Below, one piece after another: positions 1 to 6,313 of a stretch of DNA of 8,000 bases. The stretch comes from Methanosalsum sp. (GTDB lineage Archaea > Halobacteriota > Methanosarcinia > Methanosarcinales > Methanosarcinaceae). Made by a program: the position numbers and the translations under genes. The notes under the pieces were generated by a model. It was not told the DNA's origin and did no database searches. It saw only the letters and a program-made list of their open reading frames with translations. The DNA is taken from positions 1 to 8,000 of the forward strand of contig SKZM01000100.1 of assembly GCA_007127385.1 (NCBI GenBank), read 5' to 3'. Position 1 is the first letter of the stretch. Each line of letters opens with the position of its first letter.

Positions 1-561
1 ATTTGAATAACTGTTGCTGTCAAGGGAGGATCTGATAGTTTTGATCATGCCGTCCATCATGCCTGAAGGTGCAACCATGTCAGCTCCTGCTTTTGCATGA
101 CTGACCGCAACCTGTCCCAGAATATCAAGTGTCGGATCGTTCAGTACCTCCTCTGAATCGTAATTAACAACTCCACAGTGTCCGTGGGTGGTATATTCGC
201 AAAGGCAAACATCGGTAATTATGGCGATGTCCTTTCCCAGTTCATTTTTAATGTCCCTGACAGCTTTCTGGACTACATCATCATCTCCACAGGCAGATGA
301 TCCCTGTTCATCTTTTTTATCAGGTATTCCGAAAAGGATGACTGCAGGTATTCCAAGATCTGAAGCCTCTTTTGCATCACTGGCAGCTTGATTTGGCGGG
401 AGTCTATATATACCGGGCATTGATGGTATCTTCTGGGGTGTGGATATGTTCTCATCAATAAACATAGGATAAATTATATCATCTGTACTTAATGAAGTCT
501 CACAAACCATTCTCTGTATATTTGCACTTCTAAGCCTTCTCATTCTGACCTGTGGAAACAT
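1..561 (-). CDS. hemB: Delta-aminolevulinic acid dehydratase (porphobilinogen synthase), partial
   Basis: This enzyme condenses two 5-aminolevulinate molecules into porphobilinogen, the second committed step of tetrapyrrole synthesis in the cytoplasm. I translated 187 codons by hand; the reading frame is open to the left edge, so roughly the last 40% of a normal protein of about 325 residues lies outside. The protein starts MFPQVRMRRLR, as archaeal HemB proteins do. It carries the metal-binding cysteine cluster DVCLCEYTTHGHCG (Cys119, Cys121, Cys129), followed by DMVAPSGMMDG at about 161-171; both are hallmark HemB blocks. The catalytic lysines lie beyond the window. The start lies 18 bases after the hemA stop, with an AAGGA at 574-578 on the minus strand, a rather long 12-base spacing. 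A second in-frame ATG at residue 7 is possible. It is the last gene seen of the heme operon. Identity is secure. Confidence 0.96.
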   Translation of the reverse strand, partial: MFPQVRMRRLRSANIQRMVCETSLSTDDIIYPMFIDENISTPQKIPSMPGIYRLPPNQAASDAKEASDLGIPAVILFGIPDKKDEQGSSACGDDDVVQKAVRDIKNELGKDIAIITDVCLCEYTTHGHCGVVNYDSEEVLNDPTLDILGQVAVSHAKAGADMVAPSGMMDGMIKTIRSSLDSNSYSN

Positions 562-579
562 TATTATCAGCAATCCTTT

Positions 580-1833
580 TTACTTATTTTCTGTATCAAC
601 ATCAAAGAGTCGGCGGACTGCTTCCAGTAATTCATCGTCACCTTTTTCGGCAGCCGCTCTCAACATCTTTGTAGGTTCTGCAAGTATTTTATTTACAAGG
701 GCATGAGTCAGATCATCAATTACACTTGTCTCGATCTCACCGATTGTATGATATGCAGATAAACGATTTATTGCACGTGCCTTCTCATTTTCGCGGACAC
801 TGTACAGTTCTGAATACAACTTTGAAATAATTCCATCTGCTTTCTGCCGCTTGTACTGGATATCCAGCAGTTCACGTTCCTGTTCAATAAGAGCTTCAGC
901 CTTTTTTGCTTCTTCCATTCTCATACGGATGTTCTTTTCATTAATCACCCGCAAACTGTCAATATTGTGGAGGTTTACATTCGGGATATCTCCAACATCA
1001 TCTTCAATGTCACGTGGATTTGCAATATCAATAAGAAGTAGTGGCTGTTCTCTTTCTTTCATGGCCTGTTCAACGATATTTTTCGTAAGAACGTAATGCG
1101 GAGCTGCAGTTGCACTTATTACAACATCTGCAGATTTGATGCAATCTCTTACGTAATCATAGGGGACTGCCATACCACCCAGTTCATTTGCAAGGATCTG
1201 CGCCCGTTTGAAAGTACGGTTGGCAATATATATTACATCAATTTCCCTGTTTGTAAGTGCCCTTGCAACAAGTCTCCCCATTTCACCGGCACCAATAACC
1301 AGGATCCTTTTTCCCCTCAGGTCACCTATTATCTCTTCAGCAAGGTCAACTGCTGCAGATCCAATAGATACGGCTCCTTTATTGATATTTGTTTCATTTC
1401 GCACTCTTTTGCCAACCTGAGTGGCTTTTCTGAATGCAGTATCCAGGATTTGGCCTGTAGTTCCCGCCTTTTTAGATGCCAGGTACAGTTCCTTAATCTG
1501 TCCAAGTATCTGATCTTCTCCTACGATCATTGACTCCAGACCACATGCCAGCCTCAGCAGATGATCAAGTGAATCATTATGCTCATAAAATTCAACAATC
1601 CTGGTGGGAATTCCCATCTCTTCTGCAAATTGTGCAAGAACATTGATCCCTTCTGAAGACACTACATATATTTCAACACGGTTGCATGTTTTGAGCACTA
1701 CACATTCTTCAATGTGGTCCTGTGAATGAAGATGTTTGAGTATATCCTCCAGTTCATGATCATGCAATGCACATTCCATTTCTTCCACACAGGCTTTTGC
1801 ATGTGTTATGACCATACTTGCAATTTCTGTCAC
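580..1833 (-). CDS. hemA: Glutamyl-tRNA reductase
   Basis: This enzyme reduces glutamyl-tRNA(Glu) with NADPH to glutamate-1-semialdehyde, the entry step of C5-pathway tetrapyrrole synthesis for heme, siroheme, F430 and cobalamin. The 417-residue length is normal. The N-terminal catalytic domain holds VVLKTCNRVEIY with nucleophile Cys50, and the block SMIVGEDQILGQ (101-112) preceded by the conserved His91. A Rossmann NADPH domain follows, with GAGEMG at 181-186. The C-terminal part (about 310-417) is the helical dimerisation region, including the conserved NRLSAYHTIGEIE stretch. Translation starts at a GTG codon: no in-frame ATG lies upstream in the gap, and a GGAGG sits 6 bases before this GTG. 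It follows sirC after 57 bases and precedes hemB by 18, so it is part of the same operon. Known regulation of the family is by heme feedback; nothing in the sequence shows it here. Confidence 0.97.
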   Translation of the reverse strand: MTEIASMVITHAKACVEEMECALHDHELEDILKHLHSQDHIEECVVLKTCNRVEIYVVSSEGINVLAQFAEEMGIPTRIVEFYEHNDSLDHLLRLACGLESMIVGEDQILGQIKELYLASKKAGTTGQILDTAFRKATQVGKRVRNETNINKGAVSIGSAAVDLAEEIIGDLRGKRILVIGAGEMGRLVARALTNREIDVIYIANRTFKRAQILANELGGMAVPYDYVRDCIKSADVVISATAAPHYVLTKNIVEQAMKEREQPLLLIDIANPRDIEDDVGDIPNVNLHNIDSLRVINEKNIRMRMEEAKKAEALIEQERELLDIQYKRQKADGIISKLYSELYSVRENEKARAINRLSAYHTIGEIETSVIDDLTHALVNKILAEPTKMLRAAAEKGDDELLEAVRRLFDVDTENK

Positions 1834-1839
1834 AGGAGT

Positions 1840-1844
1840 CCTCC
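1840..1844 (-). promoter_or_regulatory. Ribosome binding site deciding the GTG start of hemA
   Basis: A perfect GGAGG on the minus strand lies 6 bases upstream of the GTG at 1831-1833. The first in-frame ATG is seven codons into the protein and has no comparable site, so the GTG start is preferred. Confidence 0.75.
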
Positions 1845-1890
1845 AGATGGGATATAATGCTTCATTTCTATTTCCGTGGTTTTTTGTTAT

Positions 1891-2571
1891 TCATTGATAT
1901 GTCTTTCCTGATGAAATATGGTCATCAGCTATTTTAAGAGCCTGATCATATGCTTTTTCATAGGAATCGGATAACTGGGTCCATATGTCTTTGTTTTCAA
2001 GTATCTGCCATAAAATCTCCTTTCTTTTCATCTGTTCTGGAATATTTTGTTTTAGATACTCTCTTATGTTCTGTTGAATTCTGATCATATCAGCATATTC
2101 AGGGGTTATCAGTTTTTCGATTTGGTGGCGGGTAAATTTTGAAACTGCAGGACTTGATCCGTATGTGGAGATTCCGATAATTAGCTCTCCATGTTTTATA
2201 ACTGATGGCACTACAACATCACCTGCATTATCAACTTCATTGACAAGGATGTCAAATCCCTTTGCAATATGTGCAATTCTTAAATTCAGTTTCTGGTCAC
2301 TGGTTGCAGTAATTACAAGAAACGCAGAGGATAGCAAATTTTTAATTTCTGTGTCTTCCAGGTAGCTGAGTTCCAGCTCAATAAGATTTATTTTGTTTCT
2401 TTTGCCCATTTCAGTCAAAACATCTGTAAAATCTGAACTGATGACTGTAGTTCTGGAACATTCTGAAAACAAGACTGCTTTGCGCTCGCCTACTTTTCCT
2501 CCGCCAAATATCACAATGTCCCTGTTGCTTAGATCGATCATCAGTGGAATGAATTTCCTTTCATTTTTCAT
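1891..2571 (-). CDS. sirC: Precorrin-2 dehydrogenase (siroheme synthase N-terminal family)
   Basis: This enzyme oxidises precorrin-2 to sirohydrochlorin with NAD+; sirohydrochlorin is the branch point to siroheme (and so heme by the Ahb route), F430 and cobalamin. The 226-residue protein has only the CysG/Met8-type N-terminal module and no methyltransferase domain. FGGGKVGERKA (22-32) is the Rossmann nucleotide-binding turn. VNEVDNAG (about 110-117) contains Asp114, aligning by eye with the catalytic Asp of CysG and Met8p. GISTYGSSPAVSK (133-145) matches the family's serine-rich block. Met8p in yeast also inserts iron; in methanogens a separate CbiX/CfbA-type chelatase is expected, so I call only the dehydrogenase. 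The gene lies 38 bases after ahbB. Its ribosome binding site is poor, and Met11 is an alternative start. The symbol is by function; databases may use another name. Confidence 0.9.
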   Translation of the reverse strand: MKNERKFIPLMIDLSNRDIVIFGGGKVGERKAVLFSECSRTTVISSDFTDVLTEMGKRNKINLIELELSYLEDTEIKNLLSSAFLVITATSDQKLNLRIAHIAKGFDILVNEVDNAGDVVVPSVIKHGELIIGISTYGSSPAVSKFTRHQIEKLITPEYADMIRIQQNIREYLKQNIPEQMKRKEILWQILENKDIWTQLSDSYEKAYDQALKIADDHISSGKTYQ

Positions 2572-2609
2572 ACAATTAAATCCCGCAAGTTGGTGGGTAT
2601 GGATGGTTT

Positions 2610-3068
2610 TTAGATCCTGATCCCGGTCTTTTTGAATTCTTTTTCGCTGAACAGAAGCTTGTAATCTTCGATACCTGTTGCCTTCGATATATCTTCAGCT
2701 GTTCTGATGCAGTCCTCTTCTGTATAGGAATGGACCATTGTAAACAGATTATAGGGCCAATCCGGATATCTTGGTCTCTCATAACAGTGTGTGACCTCAC
2801 TGAATCCAGCCATTATTTTTCCAACCTCTTCCACTCTTTCGTCAGGCACGTTCCATGTACACATTGCGTTTGCAGTTATTCCTAATACACGGTGGCCTAT
2901 TGAAGCTCCAAATCTTCGGATTATCCCTTCACTCTGCATCTTTCTTATCAGATCAACGACTTCTTCTTCACTGATGTTTAGTTCTGCTGCAGCATCTTTG
3001 AAGGGTCTGGAAGTAAATGGAATTCCATCCTGGGTAATTCTGAGAAGCTGGATATATATGTCTTTCAT
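2610..3068 (-). CDS. ahbB: Siroheme decarboxylase subunit AhbB
   Basis: With AhbA this protein removes the acetate carboxyl groups at C12 and C18 of siroheme, giving 12,18-didecarboxysiroheme in the alternative heme pathway. The 152-residue chain is built like an Lrp/AsnC regulator: a winged-helix part (about 5-58, with FKDAAAELNISEEEV), then an AsnC-type alpha/beta domain. Residues 93-113 carry the AhbB signature THCYERP followed by DWPYNLFTMVH, and the tail EFKKTGIRI is typical. The long tryptophan-containing loop separates it from AhbA. Homologues are often misannotated as transcription regulators (also NirD/G/H/L family). It begins 4 bases after the ahbA stop, and its AGGTGA ribosome binding site overlaps that stop codon, so the two subunits are probably translationally coupled for a heterodimer. 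Confidence 0.93.
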   Translation of the reverse strand: MKDIYIQLLRITQDGIPFTSRPFKDAAAELNISEEEVVDLIRKMQSEGIIRRFGASIGHRVLGITANAMCTWNVPDERVEEVGKIMAGFSEVTHCYERPRYPDWPYNLFTMVHSYTEEDCIRTAEDISKATGIEDYKLLFSEKEFKKTGIRI

Positions 3069-3072
3069 GTAG

Positions 3073-3528
3073 TCACCTGATGTTAAACATTACTCCAATT
3101 TTAAATAATCGTACTGTAGGAAGGTTTATAAGTGGACAATCTGTCTCTTTTTCAATATCTTCAAGTATCTCATTGAGCCTGTTTTCGTCATCTGCAGATA
3201 CAGTGAACCAGATATTGTATTTGTCCGGGCGAAGGTAATTGTGTGATACTTCAGGATACTGGTTTATATATTCTGCAACTTTATCGATATTTGCTTCAGG
3301 GACACTAACTGCAGCCAGTGTACTTACTCCCCCCAGTTTTTTTGTGTTGATGATTGGCCCTATACGCCGGATCGCACCGGCTGCATTCAGCCTTTGGATT
3401 CTTCTCAGTAACTCTTCCTCTTTAATCTCCAACTGCTCTCCCAATTTTTCAAATGGCTTCACATCCAGGGGGAAATCAAACTGGATCGCATTCAGGATAT
3501 TCTTATCAGTTTCATCCAGCGGGATCAT
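3073..3528 (-). CDS. ahbA: Siroheme decarboxylase subunit AhbA
   Basis: This is the partner of AhbB in siroheme decarboxylation. From the ATG at 3526-3528 the protein is 151 residues, the usual size, and starts MIPLDETDKNIL like other family members. An Lrp/AsnC-like winged helix (about 5-57) is followed by an alpha/beta domain with VSHNYLR (94-100) and YNIWFTV (104-110), where His96 and Tyr98 lie at the place expected for active-site residues of this family. The frame stays open upstream to 3648, but that extension would overlap about 120 bases of ahbD and encodes no family sequence; the strong GGAGG/AAGGA site just before 3528 fixes the start. The ahbD stop codon lies one base before this ATG, so the genes are tightly coupled. 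Confidence 0.93.
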   Translation of the reverse strand: MIPLDETDKNILNAIQFDFPLDVKPFEKLGEQLEIKEEELLRRIQRLNAAGAIRRIGPIINTKKLGGVSTLAAVSVPEANIDKVAEYINQYPEVSHNYLRPDKYNIWFTVSADDENRLNEILEDIEKETDCPLINLPTVRLFKIGVMFNIR

Positions 3529-3529
3529 T

Positions 3530-4600
3530 TTATTCCTTTCCTCCGGGCACATATATACAGTAAGGCTCTTCTGCAAGATAATCTCCAGTTGCAGCATATG
3601 CTCGTGCTCTGCACCCGCTACATATGTACCTGTATTCACATCTGCCACACTTTCCCTTTAAATTATCAGGATCCCGAAGATCATTGAATATCTTTGAATT
3701 TTCCCAGATATCCTGAAAACTGTTTTCTTTAATAGATCCGGCCATCTCAGGAAGATATCCACAGGTATAAATGCCGCCGGTACTGGATACAAAGCAAAAT
3801 CCTGTACCTCCAAGACAACCTCGTGTCATAGCTGCGTATCCATGGTGGTTTTCTTTTCGACTTTTTATCTGATCCAAGTTCTCACTTTTCTGGCGCTGTT
3901 TCATTATTCTGAAATAGTGTGGAGCACATGTAGCTTTCAACTGTATCGTTGAAGTTTTCTGTTTATCATAGAACCAGTTAAGGATACGTTCGTATTCATC
4001 AGCCGGGATCTCTTCGTTCTCGATCTCTTTTCCTCTGCCGGTAGGTACAAGGAGAAATATATGAAGAGCTGCTGCACCAATATCTGTAGCGAAATCGAAG
4101 ATAAACGGTATTTCACTTATATTTCTTTTTGTAATAGTGGTATTTATCTGGAATTCCAGACCTGACTTTTTGATAATATCAATTCCTTCTATGGCTCGTT
4201 TAAATGAACCTTCCTGTCCTCTGAATTCATCATGTGAACTGGCAGTTGCACCATCTATACTGACACTGATCCTCTGGATCCCTGACTCTATAAGGCGGCT
4301 AACTATGTATTCATTCAGTAGGGTGCCGTTTGTAGCCAGCACGACCCTCAGTCCTTTATCAGTTGCGTACCTTGCAATCTCGTATACATCTTCTCTTACA
4401 AGGGGTTCCCCTCCACTGAGTATAAGTATGGGACTGCCAAAGGCAGCTATCCCATCCACAAATTCCCGGGCTTCCTCTGTTGTAAGTTCACCGGGTACCT
4501 CTGAAGCAGTGGATGCACCCCGGCAGTGAACACATGAAAGATTGCATCTTGCTGTAAATTCCCATGCAATAAGTTTTGGTGGCTGTACCATAAAAATCAT
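3530..4600 (-). CDS. ahbD: Radical SAM heme synthase AhbD (Fe-coproporphyrin III to heme b)
   Basis: AhbD oxidatively decarboxylates the two propionates of Fe-coproporphyrin III to vinyl groups, the last step of the siroheme-dependent heme pathway. The 356-residue protein has the radical SAM cluster motif CNLSCVHC (Cys19, Cys23, Cys26), the SAM-binding LSGGEPL (62-68) and VSIDGA (113-118). The C-terminal half is rich in cysteines for an auxiliary 4Fe-4S cluster: CAPHYF at 225, GCLGGTGFC (261-269), C280, and the terminal run Cys318, 321, 327, 330 and 348. The CAPH and GCLGGTGFCF blocks, plus position next to ahbA/ahbB, favour AhbD over its paralogue AhbC. It is the first gene of the leftward operon. 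No good ribosome binding site precedes either Met1 or Met4 (4591), and the TATA-like box is close, so a leaderless or very short-leader transcript is possible. Confidence 0.92.
   Translation of the reverse strand: MIFMVQPPKLIAWEFTARCNLSCVHCRGASTASEVPGELTTEEAREFVDGIAAFGSPILILSGGEPLVREDVYEIARYATDKGLRVVLATNGTLLNEYIVSRLIESGIQRISVSIDGATASSHDEFRGQEGSFKRAIEGIDIIKKSGLEFQINTTITKRNISEIPFIFDFATDIGAAALHIFLLVPTGRGKEIENEEIPADEYERILNWFYDKQKTSTIQLKATCAPHYFRIMKQRQKSENLDQIKSRKENHHGYAAMTRGCLGGTGFCFVSSTGGIYTCGYLPEMAGSIKENSFQDIWENSKIFNDLRDPDNLKGKCGRCEYRYICSGCRARAYAATGDYLAEEPYCIYVPGGKE
3534..3544 (-). promoter_or_regulatory. Double ribosome binding site deciding the ahbA start
   Basis: Reading the minus strand, GGAGG (3540-3544) and AAGGA (3534-3538) lie in the last codons of ahbD. 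The nearer one is 5 bases from the ATG at 3526-3528. This supports the short form of AhbA over an in-frame upstream start at 3648. Confidence 0.75.
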
Positions 4601-4611
4601 CTGATAATAGA

Positions 4612-4626
4612 TTTATTTATATTTTA
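4612..4626 (-). promoter_or_regulatory. TATA-like promoter element of the heme operon
   Basis: On the minus strand an AAATATAAATAA stretch lies about 13-25 bases before the ahbD ATG. It resembles an archaeal TATA box. With the usual distance of about 25 bases to the start of transcription, the RNA would begin at or just inside the ATG, fitting the lack of a ribosome binding site. The call rests on sequence resemblance only. Confidence 0.45.
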
Positions 4627-4635
4627 TCCGGATAA
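4624..4635. promoter_or_regulatory. Perfect 12-base palindrome, possible operator of the heme operon
   Basis: TTATCCGGATAA is a perfect palindrome. It abuts the TATA-like box of ahbD on the upstream side, where the archaeal BRE would lie. A dimeric regulator bound here could block or assist TBP/TFB. No protein is known from the sequence to bind it. Confidence 0.35.
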
Positions 4636-4733
4636 TAAAAGTGTTGTTCAATTTACTTAAATAGGATGTGGATATACTAGAGACTAATTATATTAAACAA
4701 TTATGTTCAAAATGATGTATAGCTGCGGGTAAA

Positions 4734-4765
4734 ACTGGCCTGTTCCAGTAATATTATAATAAAGG
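4734..4765 (+). promoter_or_regulatory. Short inverted repeat plus AT-rich TATA candidate before the ccmD-like gene
   Basis: ACTGG (4734-4738) and CCAGT (4745-4749) form a 5-base inverted repeat around a 6-base spacer. It is followed at once by the AT-rich run ATATTATAATAA (4751-4762), a possible TATA box 77 bases before the ccmD-like ATG. A further AT-rich candidate, AATTATATTAAA, lies at 4686-4697. Which one is used cannot be told from the sequence. Confidence 0.3.
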
Positions 4766-4788
4766 TATAGTATGAATAAGGACATAGT

Positions 4789-4842
4789 ATGTTTGCAATG
4801 CATACAATGAATGGAATAAATTCAACAGGTGGAAGTATATGA
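4789..4842 (+). CDS. Possible 17-codon upstream ORF (leader peptide)
   Basis: A short frame reading MFAMHTMNGINSTGGSI begins at ATG 4789, with an AAGGA 6 bases before it. It ends at TGA 4840-4842, overlapping the ATG of the ccmD-like gene in an ATGA junction. The spacing and junction look like translational coupling, but a frame this short arises easily by chance, and the peptide resembles nothing I know. Confidence 0.2.
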   Translation: MFAMHTMNGINSTGGSI

Positions 4843-4982
4843 ATTCTCTGTATATTGCATTTGGAATTACAGGATTGTTCATCTTACTTTATGCCCTATA
4901 TCTGATTCAGGTCAGGAGAGGTCTTGGTAAAGAGCTTATGAGATTGAAAGAGCTGAAGAGAGCAGATATAAATGAACAATAA
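4839..4982 (+). CDS. ccmD: CcmD-like small membrane protein (47 residues)
   Basis: The 47-residue product is MNSLYIAFGITGLFILLYALY at the N-terminus (residues 1-21, written here only in part as the membrane span about 3-22), followed by a cytoplasmic-type basic tail with RRGLGKELMRLKELKR (26-41). One membrane helix followed by an amphipathic, arginine/lysine-rich segment is the build of CcmD, the small subunit that in bacteria joins the CcmABC complex and helps release heme-loaded CcmE. An AGGTGG ribosome binding site lies 6 bases upstream. The stop overlaps the ccmE start by 11 bases, so the two are probably co-translated. The adjacency to ccmE is the main argument; sequence conservation in CcmD is low, so identity rests on architecture and context. 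It is short enough to be missed by routine annotation. Confidence 0.72.
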   Translation: MNSLYIAFGITGLFILLYALYLIQVRRGLGKELMRLKELKRADINEQ

Positions 4983-5346
4983 AAATATCTTGATTTCGAT
5001 AGTATTTGTTATTGGAGTTGCTGTTATTGGTCTCTGGGGTGTTGACTTTTCAGCTGGTTACCAGTCTGTATCTGAAGTTGTTTCTTCAGACCATAATCCC
5101 GGTGAGTCGGTGAATGTCATGGGGTCGATAAAGGCAGGTAGCCTAAATATCAGCACAGAAACAATAATATTTATTTTGCAGGATAATGAAGGGGGTTCTG
5201 AAGAGATTCAGGTTGAATATACTGGTGATGTTCCTGCAAATCTGGTAGAAGGTCAGGATATCACCATCACTGGGACCATTGTGGATCATGGTCATATTGA
5301 AGCAAGCAAGATCATAATTGGTTGTCCGTCAAGATATACGACATAA
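4972..5346 (+). CDS. ccmE: CcmE-type cytochrome c heme chaperone, CxxxY variant
   Basis: CcmE carries heme covalently on the outer face of the membrane and hands it to the apocytochrome c ligation system. The 124-residue protein has an N-terminal membrane anchor (about 5-24) and a small beta-rich domain: residues 45-52, 64-70, 78-84 and 96-103 read as strands of an OB fold, with GQDITITGTI typical of CcmE. Instead of the bacterial His-containing HxxxY motif, it ends IIIGCPSRY, giving Cys118 and Tyr122: the CxxxY form described for archaeal and some deltaproteobacterial CcmE proteins, where Cys attaches heme. The tail after the motif is only two residues. The start overlaps the ccmD-like gene by 11 bases and has no strong ribosome binding site of its own. 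The other ccm genes (A, B, C, F) are not in the window. Confidence 0.85.
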   Translation: MNNKNILISIVFVIGVAVIGLWGVDFSAGYQSVSEVVSSDHNPGESVNVMGSIKAGSLNISTETIIFILQDNEGGSEEIQVEYTGDVPANLVEGQDITITGTIVDHGHIEASKIIIGCPSRYTT

Positions 5347-5394
5347 TATGAATACCAGCAACATTTATTTAGATTAAAATGATGAAGGTGCTTA

Positions 5395-6267
5395 ATGAAG
5401 ATTGAGCAATGGGATGAACACATCGCAATAAAGAATGCAATGGATGATTTGATCCATTCTCTGGATATATCAGCCCAGATGAAAGAAATGGTGCTGCATG
5501 TGTGTGCATCAGGCGGAAAGATGGTCCGACCCATTATACTTATGCTCTCCACTCAGTTATGTGGTGGCAGATATGAGGACAGTATAGATGCTTCACTTGC
5601 AATTGAGCTAATACATTCTGCGTCTCTGATCCAGGATGATGTTCTGGATGAAGGTATCCTGCGAAGAGGAATACCCTCTACACACAGGATGTTTGGTTAT
5701 TCCTCAGCAATCCTGTGCGGGGATTTTTTAATATCCAAAGCTATTGAACTTATTTCTTCGTATGATGGAAGATCTGTAAGGGATTTTGGACGTGCAGGAA
5801 TGCACATGTCAGAGGGGGAGATCATGGATATCATGAGCATCAGTGAAAATTTTGGTGTGGATGAGTATATGGAATGTATCCGTAAAAAGACTGCATCCCT
5901 TTTTGCTGCAAGTGCCTCTATAGGGGCCTACGTGGGTGGAGCTGACGAAAAGACTGCAGAGGTATGCAGGAACTTTGGATATAATGTTGGTACTGCTTAC
6001 CAGATGGTGGATGATATTCTGGAATATGTACAAATAATACAGAGTAAAGAGTCAGAAAATATATCCGTATCCCTTCCATCCATTTATCAAAGAAGAATGT
6101 CTCCTGAAAGAGCCATATCCCGATCTGTAGGTTTGGTGGAAGAATATGTCAGTTCTGCAAGATCTGACATTGCACATTTTAACTCATCCCGGGTTACAGA
6201 TAAACTGCTGGAGATTACGGATTACATTACTCTTGATATGCTTACCCCGGATATCCTTCAGAAATAA
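5395..6267 (+). CDS. Divergent long-chain trans-prenyl diphosphate synthase family protein
   Basis: Members of this all-helical family lengthen allylic diphosphates with isopentenyl diphosphate. The 290-residue chain has GGKMVRP (40-46), the first aspartate motif DDVLD (81-85) with RRG at 90-92, and the KT pair (165-166). The residues before the first motif are small (Ala76 at minus five, Ser77 at minus four), the pattern that allows chains longer than C20. The second motif is DDILE (206-210), with Glu replacing the last Asp, and the following lid normally containing GKxxGxD is lost, replaced by QSKESENIS. It may still be active, or work with a partner. Methanosarcina makes the C25 chain of methanophenazine with a geranylfarnesyl diphosphate synthase, and this is a good candidate by context (inference). 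It lies 48 bases after ccmE, with AAGGTG just before the ATG, and 46 bases before the radical SAM gene. Confidence 0.82.
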   Translation: MKIEQWDEHIAIKNAMDDLIHSLDISAQMKEMVLHVCASGGKMVRPIILMLSTQLCGGRYEDSIDASLAIELIHSASLIQDDVLDEGILRRGIPSTHRMFGYSSAILCGDFLISKAIELISSYDGRSVRDFGRAGMHMSEGEIMDIMSISENFGVDEYMECIRKKTASLFAASASIGAYVGGADEKTAEVCRNFGYNVGTAYQMVDDILEYVQIIQSKESENISVSLPSIYQRRMSPERAISRSVGLVEEYVSSARSDIAHFNSSRVTDKLLEITDYITLDMLTPDILQK

Positions 6268-6313
6268 TAATTTGTATTATAAACTCATTTGCTAAAAACA
6301 TATAGGTGAATTC

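Noticed and set aside
273..458. A 61-codon minus-strand open frame
   Set aside because: It overlaps hemB in another frame; the hemB frame has unmistakable family motifs.
1096..1533. A 145-codon plus-strand open frame
   Set aside because: It is antisense to hemA, has a cysteine/serine-rich composition typical of a shadow frame, and has no recognisable motif; hemA is certain.
2610..3528. AhbA and AhbB as Lrp/AsnC transcription regulators
   Set aside because: They share the fold, but the YERP-DWPYNLF and SHNYLR-YNIWFT signatures and the operon context identify siroheme decarboxylase subunits.
3529..3648. A 40-residue N-terminal extension of AhbA, in frame to an ATG at 3648
   Set aside because: It would lie within the end of ahbD, has no family resemblance, and the strong ribosome binding site points to the ATG at 3528.
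4137..4529. A 130-codon plus-strand open frame
   Set aside because: It is antisense to the radical SAM core of ahbD, low in meaning and rich in serine; a shadow of the real gene.
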